Source of the DNA: Pseudonocardia kujensis
GTDB taxonomy: Bacteria > Actinomycetota > Actinomycetes > Mycobacteriales > Pseudonocardiaceae
Reading direction: 5' to 3'
Assembly (NCBI RefSeq): GCF_021283305.1
Contig: NZ_JAJSOK010000022.1
Span: forward strand, 1-64,000
Length of the DNA stretch: 64,000 bases
The notes under the pieces were generated by a model. It saw nothing but the letters and a program-made list of their open reading frames with translations, did not search any database and was not told the DNA's origin. Both the position numbers and the translations under genes were made by a program. Below are positions 50,630 to 60,050 of the stretch, piece by piece. Numbering within the stretch: position 1 is the first letter of the stretch; each line of letters begins with the position of its first letter.

Positions 50630-52201
50630 TCAGACGGACCGGTCGCGGTCCGCCCAGTAGGGGGCGCGGAGGTCGCGCTTGAGGATCTTCCCGGTGGGGG
50701 CCTTGGGCAGGGCGTCGACGAACTCGACGGACCGGGGCTTCTGGTAGGAGGCCAGGTGCTGCCGCGCGGTCTCGATGATCTCCGCCTCGGTCGCCGTGGT
50801 CTCGGGCTTGAGCACGACGAAGGCCTTGACGGTCTCGCCCCACTCGTCGTCGGGCACGCCGATCACGGCGCACTCGAGCACCGACGGGTGCTGGTTGACG
50901 GCCTCCTCGACCTGGATCGAGTAGATGTTCTCGCCGCCGGAGATGATCATGTCCTTGGCGCGGTCGACGATGAAGACGTACGAGTCGGCGTCCCAGGTGG
51001 CGACGTCGCCGGTCCACATCCAGCCGTCCCGCAGCGTGGCCGCGGTGAGGTCCGGCCGGTTCAGGTAGCCGAGCATGTTCGCCTCGGACCGCACCACGAT
51101 CTGTCCGGCGGTCCGCCCGTCCTTCGGGACCTCGTTGCCGTCGGGATCGACCACGCGGACCGTGGTCACGAACCCCTCGCGCCCGCAGGACATGAGGCGT
51201 TCGGGATGGATGCCGCGCACCGCGTCGAGGTGGTCCTCCTGGGAGAGGAAGCACATCGTGGTGCCCTCGGTCTGCCCGTAGCCCTGGACCAGGGTGCACG
51301 GGAAGTTGTCCAGGGCCGCCTTGACCACGGACGACGGCATGGGCCCGCCGCCGTACTGGATGTTCCGGAGCGAGGAGATGTCGTAGGAGGAGAAACCGGG
51401 CACGGCCATCATCCAGTTGAGCATCGTGGTGATGCCCAGGAAGGCCGAGACCTTCTCCTCCTGGATGAGCTCCAGGGCGGTGCGGGCCTCGAAGTTCATC
51501 AGCACGAGCGGGCAGCCGTGCCGGTGGTAGTTCATCGAGAGCACGACCGGGATGTGGTACATCTGCCCGGTCAGCATGTAGACGTCCGTGGCGACGATCC
51601 GCTCGGCCACCGTCTGGTTGAGCATCCCGAACGACGTGCTGGTGTGGCTGTGCAGCGCGCCCTTCGACTCCCCGGTGGTGCCGCCGGTGTAGAGGATGAA
51701 GAAGGGATCGGCGTCGCCGGTCGAGGCGGCGCGCTCCGGCTCCGCCGTGCTGCTGCGGGCCAGCAGGTCCTCGTAGCTGCCGTCGCCGCCGCGGCCGTAC
51801 TGCAGCCAGTGCGGCACGTCGACCGCCGCCTGCAGCTGCTTGGCGGTGTCGAGCCACTCGTCCGAGGCGACGAGCGCCTTGGGCCCCGCGTCGGTGACGA
51901 TCTTCGTGAGCTCGGGGACGCCGAGCCGCCAGTTCAGCGGCTGCGCGACCAGTCCGGCGCGGCCGGCCGCGTAGTACAGCTCCTGGTACTCGATCGAGTT
52001 CTTGGCCAGGATCGCGACCCGGTCGCCCTTGGCGAGCCCGAGCCCCCCGTCGCCCGTACCGGCGAGCCCGTTGGCCAGCCGCCGGACCCGCTCGTCGAGC
52101 GTGCGCCAGTCCGTCCGACGCCCGTTCGGGGCGTCGACGATCGCGTCCCGGGTGGGGGTGAGCGCCGCCCACTTCTCCGGGATCCGTCCGACGTTGACCA
52201 T
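50630..52201 (-). CDS. AMP-forming acyl-CoA synthetase (FadD-like)
   Basis: A 523-residue ANL ligase, complete. The P-loop is FFILYTGGTTGESKGALHSH, followed by QGYGQTEGTTMCFLS, GWMWTGDVATWDADSYVFIV and the C-terminal KAPTGKILKRDLRAPYW with the catalytic lysine. It activates a carboxylic acid to its CoA thioester, feeding the hydratase, dehydrogenase and carboxylase enzymes of the island. ATG 52201 shares its A with the TGA of the upstream SnoaL gene. Confidence 0.9.
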   Translation of the reverse strand: MVNVGRIPEKWAALTPTRDAIVDAPNGRRTDWRTLDERVRRLANGLAGTGDGGLGLAKGDRVAILAKNSIEYQELYYAAGRAGLVAQPLNWRLGVPELTKIVTDAGPKALVASDEWLDTAKQLQAAVDVPHWLQYGRGGDGSYEDLLARSSTAEPERAASTGDADPFFILYTGGTTGESKGALHSHTSTSFGMLNQTVAERIVATDVYMLTGQMYHIPVVLSMNYHRHGCPLVLMNFEARTALELIQEEKVSAFLGITTMLNWMMAVPGFSSYDISSLRNIQYGGGPMPSSVVKAALDNFPCTLVQGYGQTEGTTMCFLSQEDHLDAVRGIHPERLMSCGREGFVTTVRVVDPDGNEVPKDGRTAGQIVVRSEANMLGYLNRPDLTAATLRDGWMWTGDVATWDADSYVFIVDRAKDMIISGGENIYSIQVEEAVNQHPSVLECAVIGVPDDEWGETVKAFVVLKPETTATEAEIIETARQHLASYQKPRSVEFVDALPKAPTGKILKRDLRAPYWADRDRSV

Positions 52202-52611
52202 CAGTAGGGCAGGTCGAGGTAGATGTGCCGGGAGGTGATCAGCCAGGCGTCGCCCTGCTTGACCAGCTCGTCGCGGTACCAGCCGCTGGAGAGCACGCGG
52301 ATCGCGCCGTCCTCGATCGACAGCAGCGTGAGGTTCGACGTCGTCGACGCGCTGTCGGCCGTCTCCTTGACGACCACCAGGTTCGAGATGTTGTGCCGGC
52401 GCTGGTCGGTCTGCCCCGCGAGCGAGTCGGCGTGCAGCTTCCGGATGGCCTCGCGGCCGTCGAACGGGCCGATCGTCTCGCCGTCGCGGCCGATCTGCAT
52501 GGTCATGGTCGCGGTCTCGGCGAACTGCGCCGCGATGAGGTCGACGTCGTTCTCGTCGTAGCCCCAGGCCGCGCGGCCCAGGGTGTTCTCGATCTCCGCA
52601 CGAGCGGTCAT
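52201..52611 (-). CDS. SnoaL/NTF2-like protein
   Basis: A 136-residue NTF2-like protein: IENTLGRAAWGYDENDVDLI, FAETATMTMQIGRDGETIGP, and a C-terminal GWYRDELVKQGDAWLITSRH typical of the aromatic-dioxygenase-beta/SnoaL superfamily. ATG 52611 follows a GGAGG ribosome binding site. First gene of the operon running through acyl-CoA synthetase, alcohol dehydrogenase and two further SnoaL genes, with an operator 28 bases upstream. Confidence 0.8.
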   Translation of the reverse strand: MTARAEIENTLGRAAWGYDENDVDLIAAQFAETATMTMQIGRDGETIGPFDGREAIRKLHADSLAGQTDQRRHNISNLVVVKETADSASTTSNLTLLSIEDGAIRVLSSGWYRDELVKQGDAWLITSRHIYLDLPY

Positions 52612-52638
52612 GGGGGCCTCCGGCAACGCTGGTCGTCA

Positions 52639-52660
52639 TCGTCTAACGGCCGTTTGGTAG
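52639..52660. promoter_or_regulatory. operator upstream of the acyl-CoA synthetase operon
   Basis: AACGGCCGTTTGGTAG: a perfect CCGTTTGGTAG right half with the inner part of the left half (TAACGG) kept. It lies 28 bases before the ATG at 52611. Confidence 0.55.
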
Positions 52661-52735
52661 CGGTGAGGCTAGCACTCGTCCCGAGTGGCCCACAACACTC
52701 CCGGCCGCCGACGGGGAACGGGCGCGCGGACGCGC

Positions 52736-54256
52736 TCAGCGCACCCAGTCGTAGCTGCGGGCCACCGCGCGGGCCCAGTTCTCGCGCTCGCGCTCGCGGA
52801 CCGCGGCGTCCATCTCCGGCTCCCACCTCGCGGCCCGGTGCCAGTTGCCCCGCAGCACCTCCAGGCCGGGCCAGTGCCCCACCGCGAGCCCCGCGGCGTA
52901 GGCCGCCCCGAGGGAGACCGCCTCGGACCCGAGCGGCCGCTCCACCGGAACGTCGAGCACGTCCGCGACGTACTGCATGAGCAGGTGGTCGGCGGTCATA
53001 CCGCCGTCGGCCTTGAGCCGGGTGACCGGGATGCCGGACTCGGCGTTCATGGCGTCGACGACCTCGCGGGTCTGCCACGCGGTCGCCTCCAGCACCGCCC
53101 TGGCCAGGTGCCCGCGGGTGATGTAGCTCGTGAGGCCGACGATGACGCCGCGCGCGTTGGCCTGCCAGTGCGGCGCGTAGAGGCCGGAGAAGGCGGGCAC
53201 GACGTAGCAGCCGCCGTTGTCCGGCACCGTCATCGCGAGGGTCTCGATCTGCGCGGCCGTGCCGATCATGCCGAGCGAGTCCCGGAACCACTGCACCAGC
53301 GAGCCCGTGACCGCGATCGAGCCCTCCAGCGCGTAGACCGGCCGCTCCCCGACGAGGTAGCCGACCGTCGGGATCAGCCCCTGCGCGGAGCCGCCGATCC
53401 GGGCGCCGGTGTTCTTGAGCAGGAAGGCGCCGGTGCCATAGGTGCACTTGACCTCGCCGGGGGCGAAGCAGGTCTGCCCGACGAGCGCGGCCTGTTGGTC
53501 GCCCAGCGCCCCGGCCACCGGCACCCCGGGCAGCACCTCCGCGCACACGCCGTAGACCTCGGCGTTCGACCGGATCTCCGGCAGCATCCGCTCGGGGACG
53601 CGCAGCGCCTCGAGGAGCTTCGGCGACCATTCGAGGGTGCGCAGGTCCATGAGCATGGTCCGGCTGGCGTTGGTCACGTCCGTGACGTGCACGCCGCGGC
53701 CCGGGCCGCCGGTGAGTCGCCAGATCAGCCAGCTCTCCATGGTCCCGAACAGGACGTCGCCCGCCTCGGCGCCCGCGCGGGCGCCCGGCACGTGGTCGAG
53801 CAACCAGCGCAGCCGCGGGCCGGCGAAGTAGGTCGCGGGACCGAAGCCGCTGGTCGACGCGTAGAGCGGGCCGAGGCCCTCCTCCACCAGGCGCGCGACG
53901 ATCGGCCCGGTGCGGGTGTCCTGCCAGGTGATCGCGCGGGCCAGCGGGGCACCGGTGTGCCGGTTCCAGATCACCGTGGTCTCGCGCTGGTTGGCGATCC
54001 CCAGCGCCACGATGTTCTCCGGCTCCAACCCGGCCCGGCGCAGCGCCTCCGGGACCACCCGCGCGACGTTGCGCCAGATCTCCTCGGCGTCGTGCTCCAC
54101 CCGCCCGGGCTCGGGATAGTGCTGGCGGTGCTCGCGCTGGGCCACGGCGAGCATCCGGCCCGAGCGGGAGAACAGCAGGCATCGCGTCGAGGTCGTGCCC
54201 TGGTCGATGGCCGCGACCACCCGCTCGCGCGACGCCGAGGTCCGTGGCTCGCTCAC
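52736..54256 (-). CDS. glpK: glycerol kinase (paralogue 1)
   Basis: A 506-residue FGGY-family kinase. [20 protein letters not shown] is the phosphate-1 motif, ITWQDTRTGPIVARL and NQRETTVIWNRHTG the glycerol pocket, GALGDQQAALVGQTCF the phosphate-2 motif and KADGGMTADHLLMQYVADVL the adenosine motif. It phosphorylates glycerol to sn-glycerol 3-phosphate. The GTG start at 54256 overlaps the IclR stop (GTGA), so the regulator and this kinase form one unit. It differs clearly from the kinase at 56009 and may have a different substrate polyol. Confidence 0.88.
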   Translation of the reverse strand: MSEPRTSASRERVVAAIDQGTTSTRCLLFSRSGRMLAVAQREHRQHYPEPGRVEHDAEEIWRNVARVVPEALRRAGLEPENIVALGIANQRETTVIWNRHTGAPLARAITWQDTRTGPIVARLVEEGLGPLYASTSGFGPATYFAGPRLRWLLDHVPGARAGAEAGDVLFGTMESWLIWRLTGGPGRGVHVTDVTNASRTMLMDLRTLEWSPKLLEALRVPERMLPEIRSNAEVYGVCAEVLPGVPVAGALGDQQAALVGQTCFAPGEVKCTYGTGAFLLKNTGARIGGSAQGLIPTVGYLVGERPVYALEGSIAVTGSLVQWFRDSLGMIGTAAQIETLAMTVPDNGGCYVVPAFSGLYAPHWQANARGVIVGLTSYITRGHLARAVLEATAWQTREVVDAMNAESGIPVTRLKADGGMTADHLLMQYVADVLDVPVERPLGSEAVSLGAAYAAGLAVGHWPGLEVLRGNWHRAARWEPEMDAAVRERERENWARAVARSYDWVR

Positions 54257-55014
54257 CGGGGCGTCACCAGCAGTGCGGAGATCTCCCGGCCCGCGTGCAG
54301 CAGCTGCTCGGCGAGGTGCCGGCGCGGCTCCCCGCCCCCACCGAACAGCTCCTCGACGGGTGCGGCGATGCCGAGGGCGGCCACCGTGAGCCCGCCGCCC
54401 GAGCGCAGCGGCACCGCGGCCCCGCCGACACCCGTCTCGAACTCGCCGACGTCCGTCGCCATGCCGCGGGCGCGGGCCGCCGCGAGATGGGCCTCCAGCA
54501 TCGCGACGGTGCTCGCCGTGCGGCCGGTGTAGCGGCGCAGCTCCAGATCCCGCGCCGGGGGCGTGGCCACCGGCGCGAAGGCCAGCAGGCACTTCCCCCA
54601 CGCCGTCGCGTGCAACGGCTGCTCGGTGTTGGTGCGCAGGGACTGCGGCGAGCCGTCCGGCCGGAAGACGTGGTGCACCAGGCTCGCCATCGTGCCGACC
54701 GGCGCCGCGAGGTAGACCGCGCATCCTGTCCCTCCGGCCAGGGCGTCCGCCCAGTTCATCGCCCGCGCCCGCAGGTCGTGGCGGTCCCAGCCGCCACCGA
54801 GCCGGCGCAGCCCGCTCCCCGGCCGGTAGAGCGCGGTGGTCCGGTCCTGGTCGACGAGGCCCTCGTCGCGCAGGGTCCGGACGAGCCCGTGCACGGTGGG
54901 ACGGGGCAGGTCCAGCGCGGCGGCGAGCTCGGCGAGGGCGAGCGGACGGCCCGCGCCGCCCAGCAGCCGCAGGATGGCGGCCGCGCGCTCGACGGACTGG
55001 ATCGCTCCCGGCAC
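54253..55014 (-). CDS. IclR-family regulator (GylR-like)
   Basis: A 253-residue IclR protein: N-terminal winged helix (VERAAAILRLLGGAGRPLAL, AELAAALDLPRPTVHGLVRT) and the C-terminal effector domain (TGCAVYLAAPVGTMASLVHH, LHATAWGKCLLAFAP). In Streptomyces the homologous GylR represses glycerol genes and responds to glycerol or its phosphate. A perfect palindrome at 55058-55072 lies between it and glpF, the expected operator. Confidence 0.88.
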   Translation of the reverse strand: MPGAIQSVERAAAILRLLGGAGRPLALAELAAALDLPRPTVHGLVRTLRDEGLVDQDRTTALYRPGSGLRRLGGGWDRHDLRARAMNWADALAGGTGCAVYLAAPVGTMASLVHHVFRPDGSPQSLRTNTEQPLHATAWGKCLLAFAPVATPPARDLELRRYTGRTASTVAMLEAHLAAARARGMATDVGEFETGVGGAAVPLRSGGGLTVAALGIAAPVEELFGGGGEPRRHLAEQLLHAGREISALLVTPR

Positions 55015-55057
55015 GAGTGGGAGCCTACGGGTGGTGTGACCCGGTCGACAGGATCAG

Positions 55058-55072
55058 TTCGACATTGTCGAA
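55058..55072. promoter_or_regulatory. IclR/GylR operator
   Basis: TTCGACA-T-TGTCGAA is a perfect inverted repeat with 7-base arms, with further GTCGAC and TTGTCG matches on both sides, in the 164-base divergent region between iclR and glpF. Confidence 0.6.
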
Positions 55073-55178
55073 CGTCGACCGTTGTCGCACTCCGCGCGCG
55101 TTCCTAGCGTCTGTCCCGTTCGGCCCCCGTCCGGCGCGTCGCCCGGACGGGGGCCGTCACGACCGGAAGGAGAGTTCG

Positions 55179-56009
55179 ATGCGGAACTCCTACTTCGGCG
55201 CGCTGAGCGCCGAGTTCGCCGGAACCATGATCCTGATCTTGTTCGGCAACGGCGTCGTGGCGCAGGTCGTCACGGCGCCGAAGGACAGCCCCCTGGGCAA
55301 CCACGACTCGATCACCTGGGCCTGGGGCATCGGCGTCACGCTCGGCGTGTACGTCGCGGCCAGGCTGTCCGGCGCCCACCTCAATCCCGCGGTCACCGTC
55401 GCGCTGGCCTCCTACCAGGGTTTCCCCTGGAAGCGGGTCCTGCCGTACATCGTCGCCCAGACGCTCGGCGCCTTCGTGGCGGCGCTGATCGTCCGCGTCG
55501 TGTACGCGGACCTGATCAACCGGGCCGACCCCAACCACACGTCGGCCACCCAGATCATCTTCGCGACGTTGCCGGGCAACGGCGGCGGCGGGGTCTCGAT
55601 CCCCACCGCCTTCCTCGACCAGGTCGTCGGCACCGCGATCCTGGTGTTCGTGATCTTCGCCCTGGTCAACGCCCTGAACAACCCGCCGCTGGCGAACCTG
55701 GGACCCGTGGTCATCGGTCTGCTCGTCGTGGCGATCGGTATGGCGTTCGGCGCCAACGCGGGCTACGCCATCAACCCGGCCCGTGACTTCGGGCCGCGCC
55801 TCGCGTCGTACATCACGGGGTACTCGACGGCCTGGGTCGCTCCGGACGGCACACCGTACTGGTGGTTGCCGATCGTCGCGCCGATCGTCGGCGGCCTCGT
55901 CGGCGGCGCCTTCTTCAAGATCCTCGTCGGCCGCTACCTGCTCCCGGACGACTCCGAGGAGCAGCCGGTCGGGCGCGAGGCCGTCGTCGAGCACGGAGGT
56001 GAGAACTGA
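55179..56009 (+). CDS. glpF: glycerol uptake facilitator (aquaglyceroporin)
   Basis: A 276-residue MIP-family channel with six membrane helices and two half-helices. Both NPA boxes are present as [12 protein letters not shown] and [14 protein letters not shown]; the Asp after the second NPA box (ARD) is a marker of glycerol-conducting members. GGAAGGAGAG precedes ATG 55179. Its TGA overlaps the ATG of the downstream kinase, so uptake and phosphorylation are co-translated. The IclR operator lies about 105 bases upstream. Confidence 0.92.
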   Translation: MRNSYFGALSAEFAGTMILILFGNGVVAQVVTAPKDSPLGNHDSITWAWGIGVTLGVYVAARLSGAHLNPAVTVALASYQGFPWKRVLPYIVAQTLGAFVAALIVRVVYADLINRADPNHTSATQIIFATLPGNGGGGVSIPTAFLDQVVGTAILVFVIFALVNALNNPPLANLGPVVIGLLVVAIGMAFGANAGYAINPARDFGPRLASYITGYSTAWVAPDGTPYWWLPIVAPIVGGLVGGAFFKILVGRYLLPDDSEEQPVGREAVVEHGGEN

Positions 56010-57526
56010 TGCCGGAGTACGTCGGCGCCGTCGACCAGGGGACGACGAGCACGAGGTTCATGATCTTCGACCACAGCGGCAACGAGGTGGGCCGCCACCA
56101 GCTCGAGCACGAGCAGATCCTGCCCGAGGCGGGCTGGGTCGAGCACAACCCCGTGGAGATCTGGGAGCGCACCTCCTCGGTCATCCAGACCGGCCTGAAC
56201 AGGACCGGGCTGTCCGCCAAGGACCTCGCGGCGCTCGGGATCACCAACCAGCGCGAGACGACCGTCGTGTGGGACAAGAACACCGGCCGACCGCTCTACA
56301 ACGCGATCGTCTGGCAGGACACCCGCACCGACCGGATCGCTTCCAAGCTGGAGCGCGACGGGCACGGCGACACCATCCGCCGCAAGGCGGGCCTGCCTCC
56401 GGCCACGTACTTCTCCGGCGGCAAGATCCAGTGGATCCTGGAGAACGTCGACGGGGCCCGCGAGGCGGCCGAGCGCGGCGACGCGATCTTCGGCAACACC
56501 GACAGCTGGCTGGTCTGGAACCTCACCGGCGGGCCCAACGGCGGCGTGCACGTCACGGACGTCACCAACGCCAGCCGGACCATGCTCATGGACCTCGAGA
56601 CCCTCGACTGGGACGACGAGCTGCTCGCCCTCTTCGGGATCCCGCGGTCGATGCTGCCGAGGATCTGCTCCTCGAGCGCGCCCGAGGCGTACGGCAGGAC
56701 CCTGGCGAACGGGCCGCTCGGCGGCGAGGTGCCGATCACCGGCATCCTCGGCGACCAGCAGGCGGCGATGGTCGGGCAGGTCTGCCTGTCGCCCGGCGAG
56801 GCCAAGAACACCTACGGCACGGGCAATTTCATGCTGCTCAACACCGGGACCGAGCTCGTCCGCTCGGACTCGGGCCTGCTGACCACGGTCTGCTACCGGT
56901 TCGGCGACGAGCCGGCGGTCTACGCCCTGGAGGGCTCGATCGCCGTCACCGGTTCGGCCGTGCAGTGGCTGCGCGACCAGCTGGGGATCATCTCCGGCGC
57001 CGCGCAGTCCGAGTCCCTGGCCCGCCAGGTCGAGGACAACGGCGGGGTGTACTTCGTGCCGGCCTTCTCCGGTCTGTTCGCCCCCTACTGGCGTTCCGAC
57101 GCCCGCGGCGCGATCGTCGGGCTGTCGCGCTACAACACCAACGCCCACCTGGCCCGGGCGACGCTCGAGGCGATCTGCTACCAGAGCAAGGACGTGGCCG
57201 ACGCGATGGAGAAGGACTCCGGGGTGCACCTGGAGGTCCTGAAGGTCGACGGCGGCGTCACGGCCAACGAGCTGTGCATGCAGATCCAGGCCGACGTCCT
57301 GGGGGTCCAGGTCTCCCGGCCCGTCGTCGCCGAGACGACGGCGCTCGGCGCGGCCTATGCCGCGGGCCTGGCCGTCGGGTTCTGGAAGGACACCGACGAG
57401 ATGCGCCAGAACTGGAACGAGTCCAAGCACTGGGACCCGGTCTGGAGCGACGAGCAGCGTGCGACCGGGTACGCCCAGTGGAAGAAGGCGGTCCAACGGA
57501 CGTTGGACTGGGTAGAGGTCGACTAG
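56009..57526 (+). CDS. glpK: glycerol kinase (paralogue 2, glpFKD operon)
   Basis: A 505-residue glycerol kinase with all motifs: [77 protein letters not shown] and [20 protein letters not shown]. The position between glpF and glpD makes this the main catabolic enzyme. It starts one base inside the glpF stop (TGATG). Confidence 0.95.
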   Translation: MPEYVGAVDQGTTSTRFMIFDHSGNEVGRHQLEHEQILPEAGWVEHNPVEIWERTSSVIQTGLNRTGLSAKDLAALGITNQRETTVVWDKNTGRPLYNAIVWQDTRTDRIASKLERDGHGDTIRRKAGLPPATYFSGGKIQWILENVDGAREAAERGDAIFGNTDSWLVWNLTGGPNGGVHVTDVTNASRTMLMDLETLDWDDELLALFGIPRSMLPRICSSSAPEAYGRTLANGPLGGEVPITGILGDQQAAMVGQVCLSPGEAKNTYGTGNFMLLNTGTELVRSDSGLLTTVCYRFGDEPAVYALEGSIAVTGSAVQWLRDQLGIISGAAQSESLARQVEDNGGVYFVPAFSGLFAPYWRSDARGAIVGLSRYNTNAHLARATLEAICYQSKDVADAMEKDSGVHLEVLKVDGGVTANELCMQIQADVLGVQVSRPVVAETTALGAAYAAGLAVGFWKDTDEMRQNWNESKHWDPVWSDEQRATGYAQWKKAVQRTLDWVEVD

Positions 57527-57566
57527 GTACACCGCATCGGCCTCCCGCTGGAAAGGAAGACCTGTC

Positions 57567-59276
57567 ATGAGATCCGTCGCGCTCTCCCCCGCCGCCCGCA
57601 CGCGGGCGCTGGAGGACATGGGCCGGGAGGAGCTCGACGTTCTCGTCGTCGGTGGCGGTGTCGTGGGCAGCGGTGCTGCCCTCGACGCCGCCACCCGCGG
57701 CCTGCGCGTCGGCCTGGTCGAGGCACGTGACTTCGCCTCCGGGACGTCGAGCCGTAGCTCGAAGCTCATCCACGGCGGCCTGCGCTACCTGGAGATGCTG
57801 GACTTCCGGCTCGTCGCCGAGGCCCTCCAGGAACGGGGGCTGCTGATCCAGAAGCTCGCCCCACACCTGGTCCACCCGGTGCCGTTCATCTACCCGCTCC
57901 AGCACCACCTCTGGGAGCGGCTGTACGCCGGCACCGGCGTGGCGCTCTACGACACCCTCGGGCTGCTCTCCGGGGAGTCCCGGGGCGTGCCGCACCACCG
58001 GCACCTCACCCGGCGCGGCGCACGGAAGATCGTGCCGTCGCTGCGCAAGGACGCCCTCGTCGGCGCCCTGCAGTACTACGACGCCCAGGTCGACGACGCC
58101 CGCCACACCATGTTCGTCGCCCGCACGGCGGCGGCCTACGGGGCGCGCGTGGCCAACCGGGCACGGGTGGTCGGGCTGCTCAAGGAGTCCGGCCGCGTCA
58201 TCGGCGCCGAGGTCCACGACCTCGAGACCGGCGACACGATCAAGGTGCGGGCCAAGCAGGTCATCAACGCCACCGGCGTGTGGACCGACGAGACCCAGGG
58301 CCTGGCCGGCGAGCGCGGCCGGTTCCACGTGCGCGCGTCCAAGGGCATCCACCTCGTGGTGCCGCGGGACCGCATCCGCTCGGACTCCGGGCTGATCCTG
58401 CGCACCGAGAAGTCGGTGCTGTTCGTGATCCCGTGGGGCCGGCACTGGATCATCGGTACCACCGACACGGACTGGGACCTCGACAAGGCGCACCCGGCCG
58501 CGTCGAAGGCCGACATCGACTACCTGCTCGAACACGTCAACTCCGTGCTGGAGCAGCCGCTGACCCACGAGGACGTCGAGGGCGTCTACGCGGGGCTGCG
58601 GCCGCTGCTGGCCGGGGAGTCGGAGTCGACGTCGAAGCTGTCCCGCGAGCACGCCGTCGCCACCCCGGTACCGGGGCTGGTCGTCGTCGCGGGCGGGAAG
58701 TACACGACGTACCGGGTCATGGCGAAGGACGCGGTCGACGCGGCCGTGCACGGCATGGACGCCAAGGTCCCGGAGTCCGTGACCAAGGACGTGCCGCTGC
58801 TCGGCGCCGAGGGCTGGGAAGCGCTGCAGAACTCGGTGCACGTCATCGCCGAGCGCTCGGGCCTGCACCCGGCCCGGATCCAGGACCTGCTGTGCCGCTA
58901 CGGGTCGCTGATCGACGAGGTGCTCGAACTGGTCGCCGAGGACAAGACCCTCGGCGAGCCGCTCGCGGGGGCGCCGGACCACATCCGCGCCGAGATCGTC
59001 TACGCGGCCAGCCACGAGGGTGCCCGGCACCTCGACGACGTCCTCACCCGCCGCACCCGCACCAGCATCGAGACCTTCGACCGCGGCCTCGGCGCCGCGC
59101 AGGAGGCCGCGGACCTGATGGCCCCGGTGCTCGGCTGGACCGAGGAGCAGAAGGCCAAGGAGGTCGAGCACTACCGCGGGCGGGTCGCCGCCGAGCGGGA
59201 GAGTCAGACCATGCCCGACGACGCCACCGCCGACTCCGCCCGCATGGGCGCACCGGACGTGGTTCCCGTCAACTGA
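57567..59276 (+). CDS. glpD: aerobic glycerol-3-phosphate dehydrogenase
   Basis: A 569-residue FAD-dependent, membrane-associated dehydrogenase that oxidises glycerol 3-phosphate to dihydroxyacetone phosphate and passes electrons to the quinone pool. LVVGGGVVGSGAALDAATRG binds FAD; SSRSSKLIHGGLRYLEMLDF is the GlpD family signature; WGRHWIIGTTDTDWDLDKAH and VAGGKYTTYRVMAKDAVDA follow, with the usual helical C-terminal domain. ATG 57567 lies 40 bases after glpK with GGAAAGGAAG as ribosome binding site. Third gene of the glp operon. Confidence 0.94.
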   Translation: MRSVALSPAARTRALEDMGREELDVLVVGGGVVGSGAALDAATRGLRVGLVEARDFASGTSSRSSKLIHGGLRYLEMLDFRLVAEALQERGLLIQKLAPHLVHPVPFIYPLQHHLWERLYAGTGVALYDTLGLLSGESRGVPHHRHLTRRGARKIVPSLRKDALVGALQYYDAQVDDARHTMFVARTAAAYGARVANRARVVGLLKESGRVIGAEVHDLETGDTIKVRAKQVINATGVWTDETQGLAGERGRFHVRASKGIHLVVPRDRIRSDSGLILRTEKSVLFVIPWGRHWIIGTTDTDWDLDKAHPAASKADIDYLLEHVNSVLEQPLTHEDVEGVYAGLRPLLAGESESTSKLSREHAVATPVPGLVVVAGGKYTTYRVMAKDAVDAAVHGMDAKVPESVTKDVPLLGAEGWEALQNSVHVIAERSGLHPARIQDLLCRYGSLIDEVLELVAEDKTLGEPLAGAPDHIRAEIVYAASHEGARHLDDVLTRRTRTSIETFDRGLGAAQEAADLMAPVLGWTEEQKAKEVEHYRGRVAAERESQTMPDDATADSARMGAPDVVPVN

Positions 59277-59290
59277 TCCCGCGAGACCGT

Positions 59291-59394
59291 CGCATCATGG
59301 TTCCATAACGCGAATTCCGACCGCGCCTTTTCGCGTTATGGAACCATAATGCGCTCTCGGGGGCCGTGGATTCGCGTTGTGGAGCCATACTGCG
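59291..59394. repeat. triple 24-base repeat, first copy inverted
   Basis: A 24-base unit with the core CGCGTTATGGAACCATAATG occurs three times: 59291-59314 inverted (one or two mismatches), 59330-59353 direct and 59371-59394 direct with more divergence. The first two can form a long hairpin directly after glpD and could act as its terminator; the core GGAACC/GGTTCC is itself palindromic. The segment is less GC-rich than its surroundings. Confidence 0.65.
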
Positions 59395-59464
59395 TGGCCG
59401 CATCCTGGCCCCTTCTCGCGGTACGGTGCCCGCCCGACCTGGTGTCCGACGCGAGGAGGCCCCC

Positions 59465-60016
59465 GTGACCACCATGCTCACCCGCGAGCGCGCGGACCTG
59501 TTGGAGTCGCTGCGCCGGCACCGCGGGTTCCTGCGGCAGACCGTGGCGGGCGTGAGCGAGGAGCAGGCCCGCACCCGGAGCACCGTCAGCGCTCTGACCC
59601 TCGCGTCGCTGATCAAGCACGTCGCCGACACGGAGCAGGGCTGGGTCGACTTCGCGCTCGGCAAGCCGGGGGCGATGGGCGGCGACGCCGACTTCGACGA
59701 CGGGTTCGACGCGGACGCGATGCGGGCCGCGATGGAGTCCGGCGAGTTCGTCGACCCCCGGTTCGTGCTCACCGACGCCGACACCCTCCCCGCCCTGCTG
59801 GAGCACTACGACCGGGTCGCCGCCGCGACGGACGAGCTGGTCGCCACCGGCGACCTCGACGCCACCCGGCCCCTGCCCAGCGCCCCCTGGTTCGAGCCCG
59901 GCGCGGAGTGGTCGCTGCGCCGGGTGCTCCTCCACGTGATCGCCGAGACCTCCCAGCACGCGGGCCACGCCGACATCATCCGCGAGGCCATCGACGGCGC
60001 GAAGACGATGGGCTGA
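59465..60016 (+). CDS. DinB-like/DUF664 protein (mycothiol-dependent enzyme fold)
   Basis: A 183-residue four-helix-bundle protein. LASLIKHVADTEQGWVDFAL and the C-terminal LLHVIAETSQHAGHADIIRE carry the three histidines that bind metal in the DinB/MDMPI superfamily; the QHAGHADIIREAIDG end is the DUF664 signature. Members include mycothiol-dependent maleylpyruvate isomerase, S-transferases and detoxifying enzymes. GTG 59465 is supported by the upstream GAGG; the internal ATG at 59474 is an alternative. Confidence 0.82.
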   Translation: MTTMLTRERADLLESLRRHRGFLRQTVAGVSEEQARTRSTVSALTLASLIKHVADTEQGWVDFALGKPGAMGGDADFDDGFDADAMRAAMESGEFVDPRFVLTDADTLPALLEHYDRVAAATDELVATGDLDATRPLPSAPWFEPGAEWSLRRVLLHVIAETSQHAGHADIIREAIDGAKTMG

Positions 60017-60050
60017 TCCGCACGGGACCGCCGCGGCGGCAGCGCTCTCG

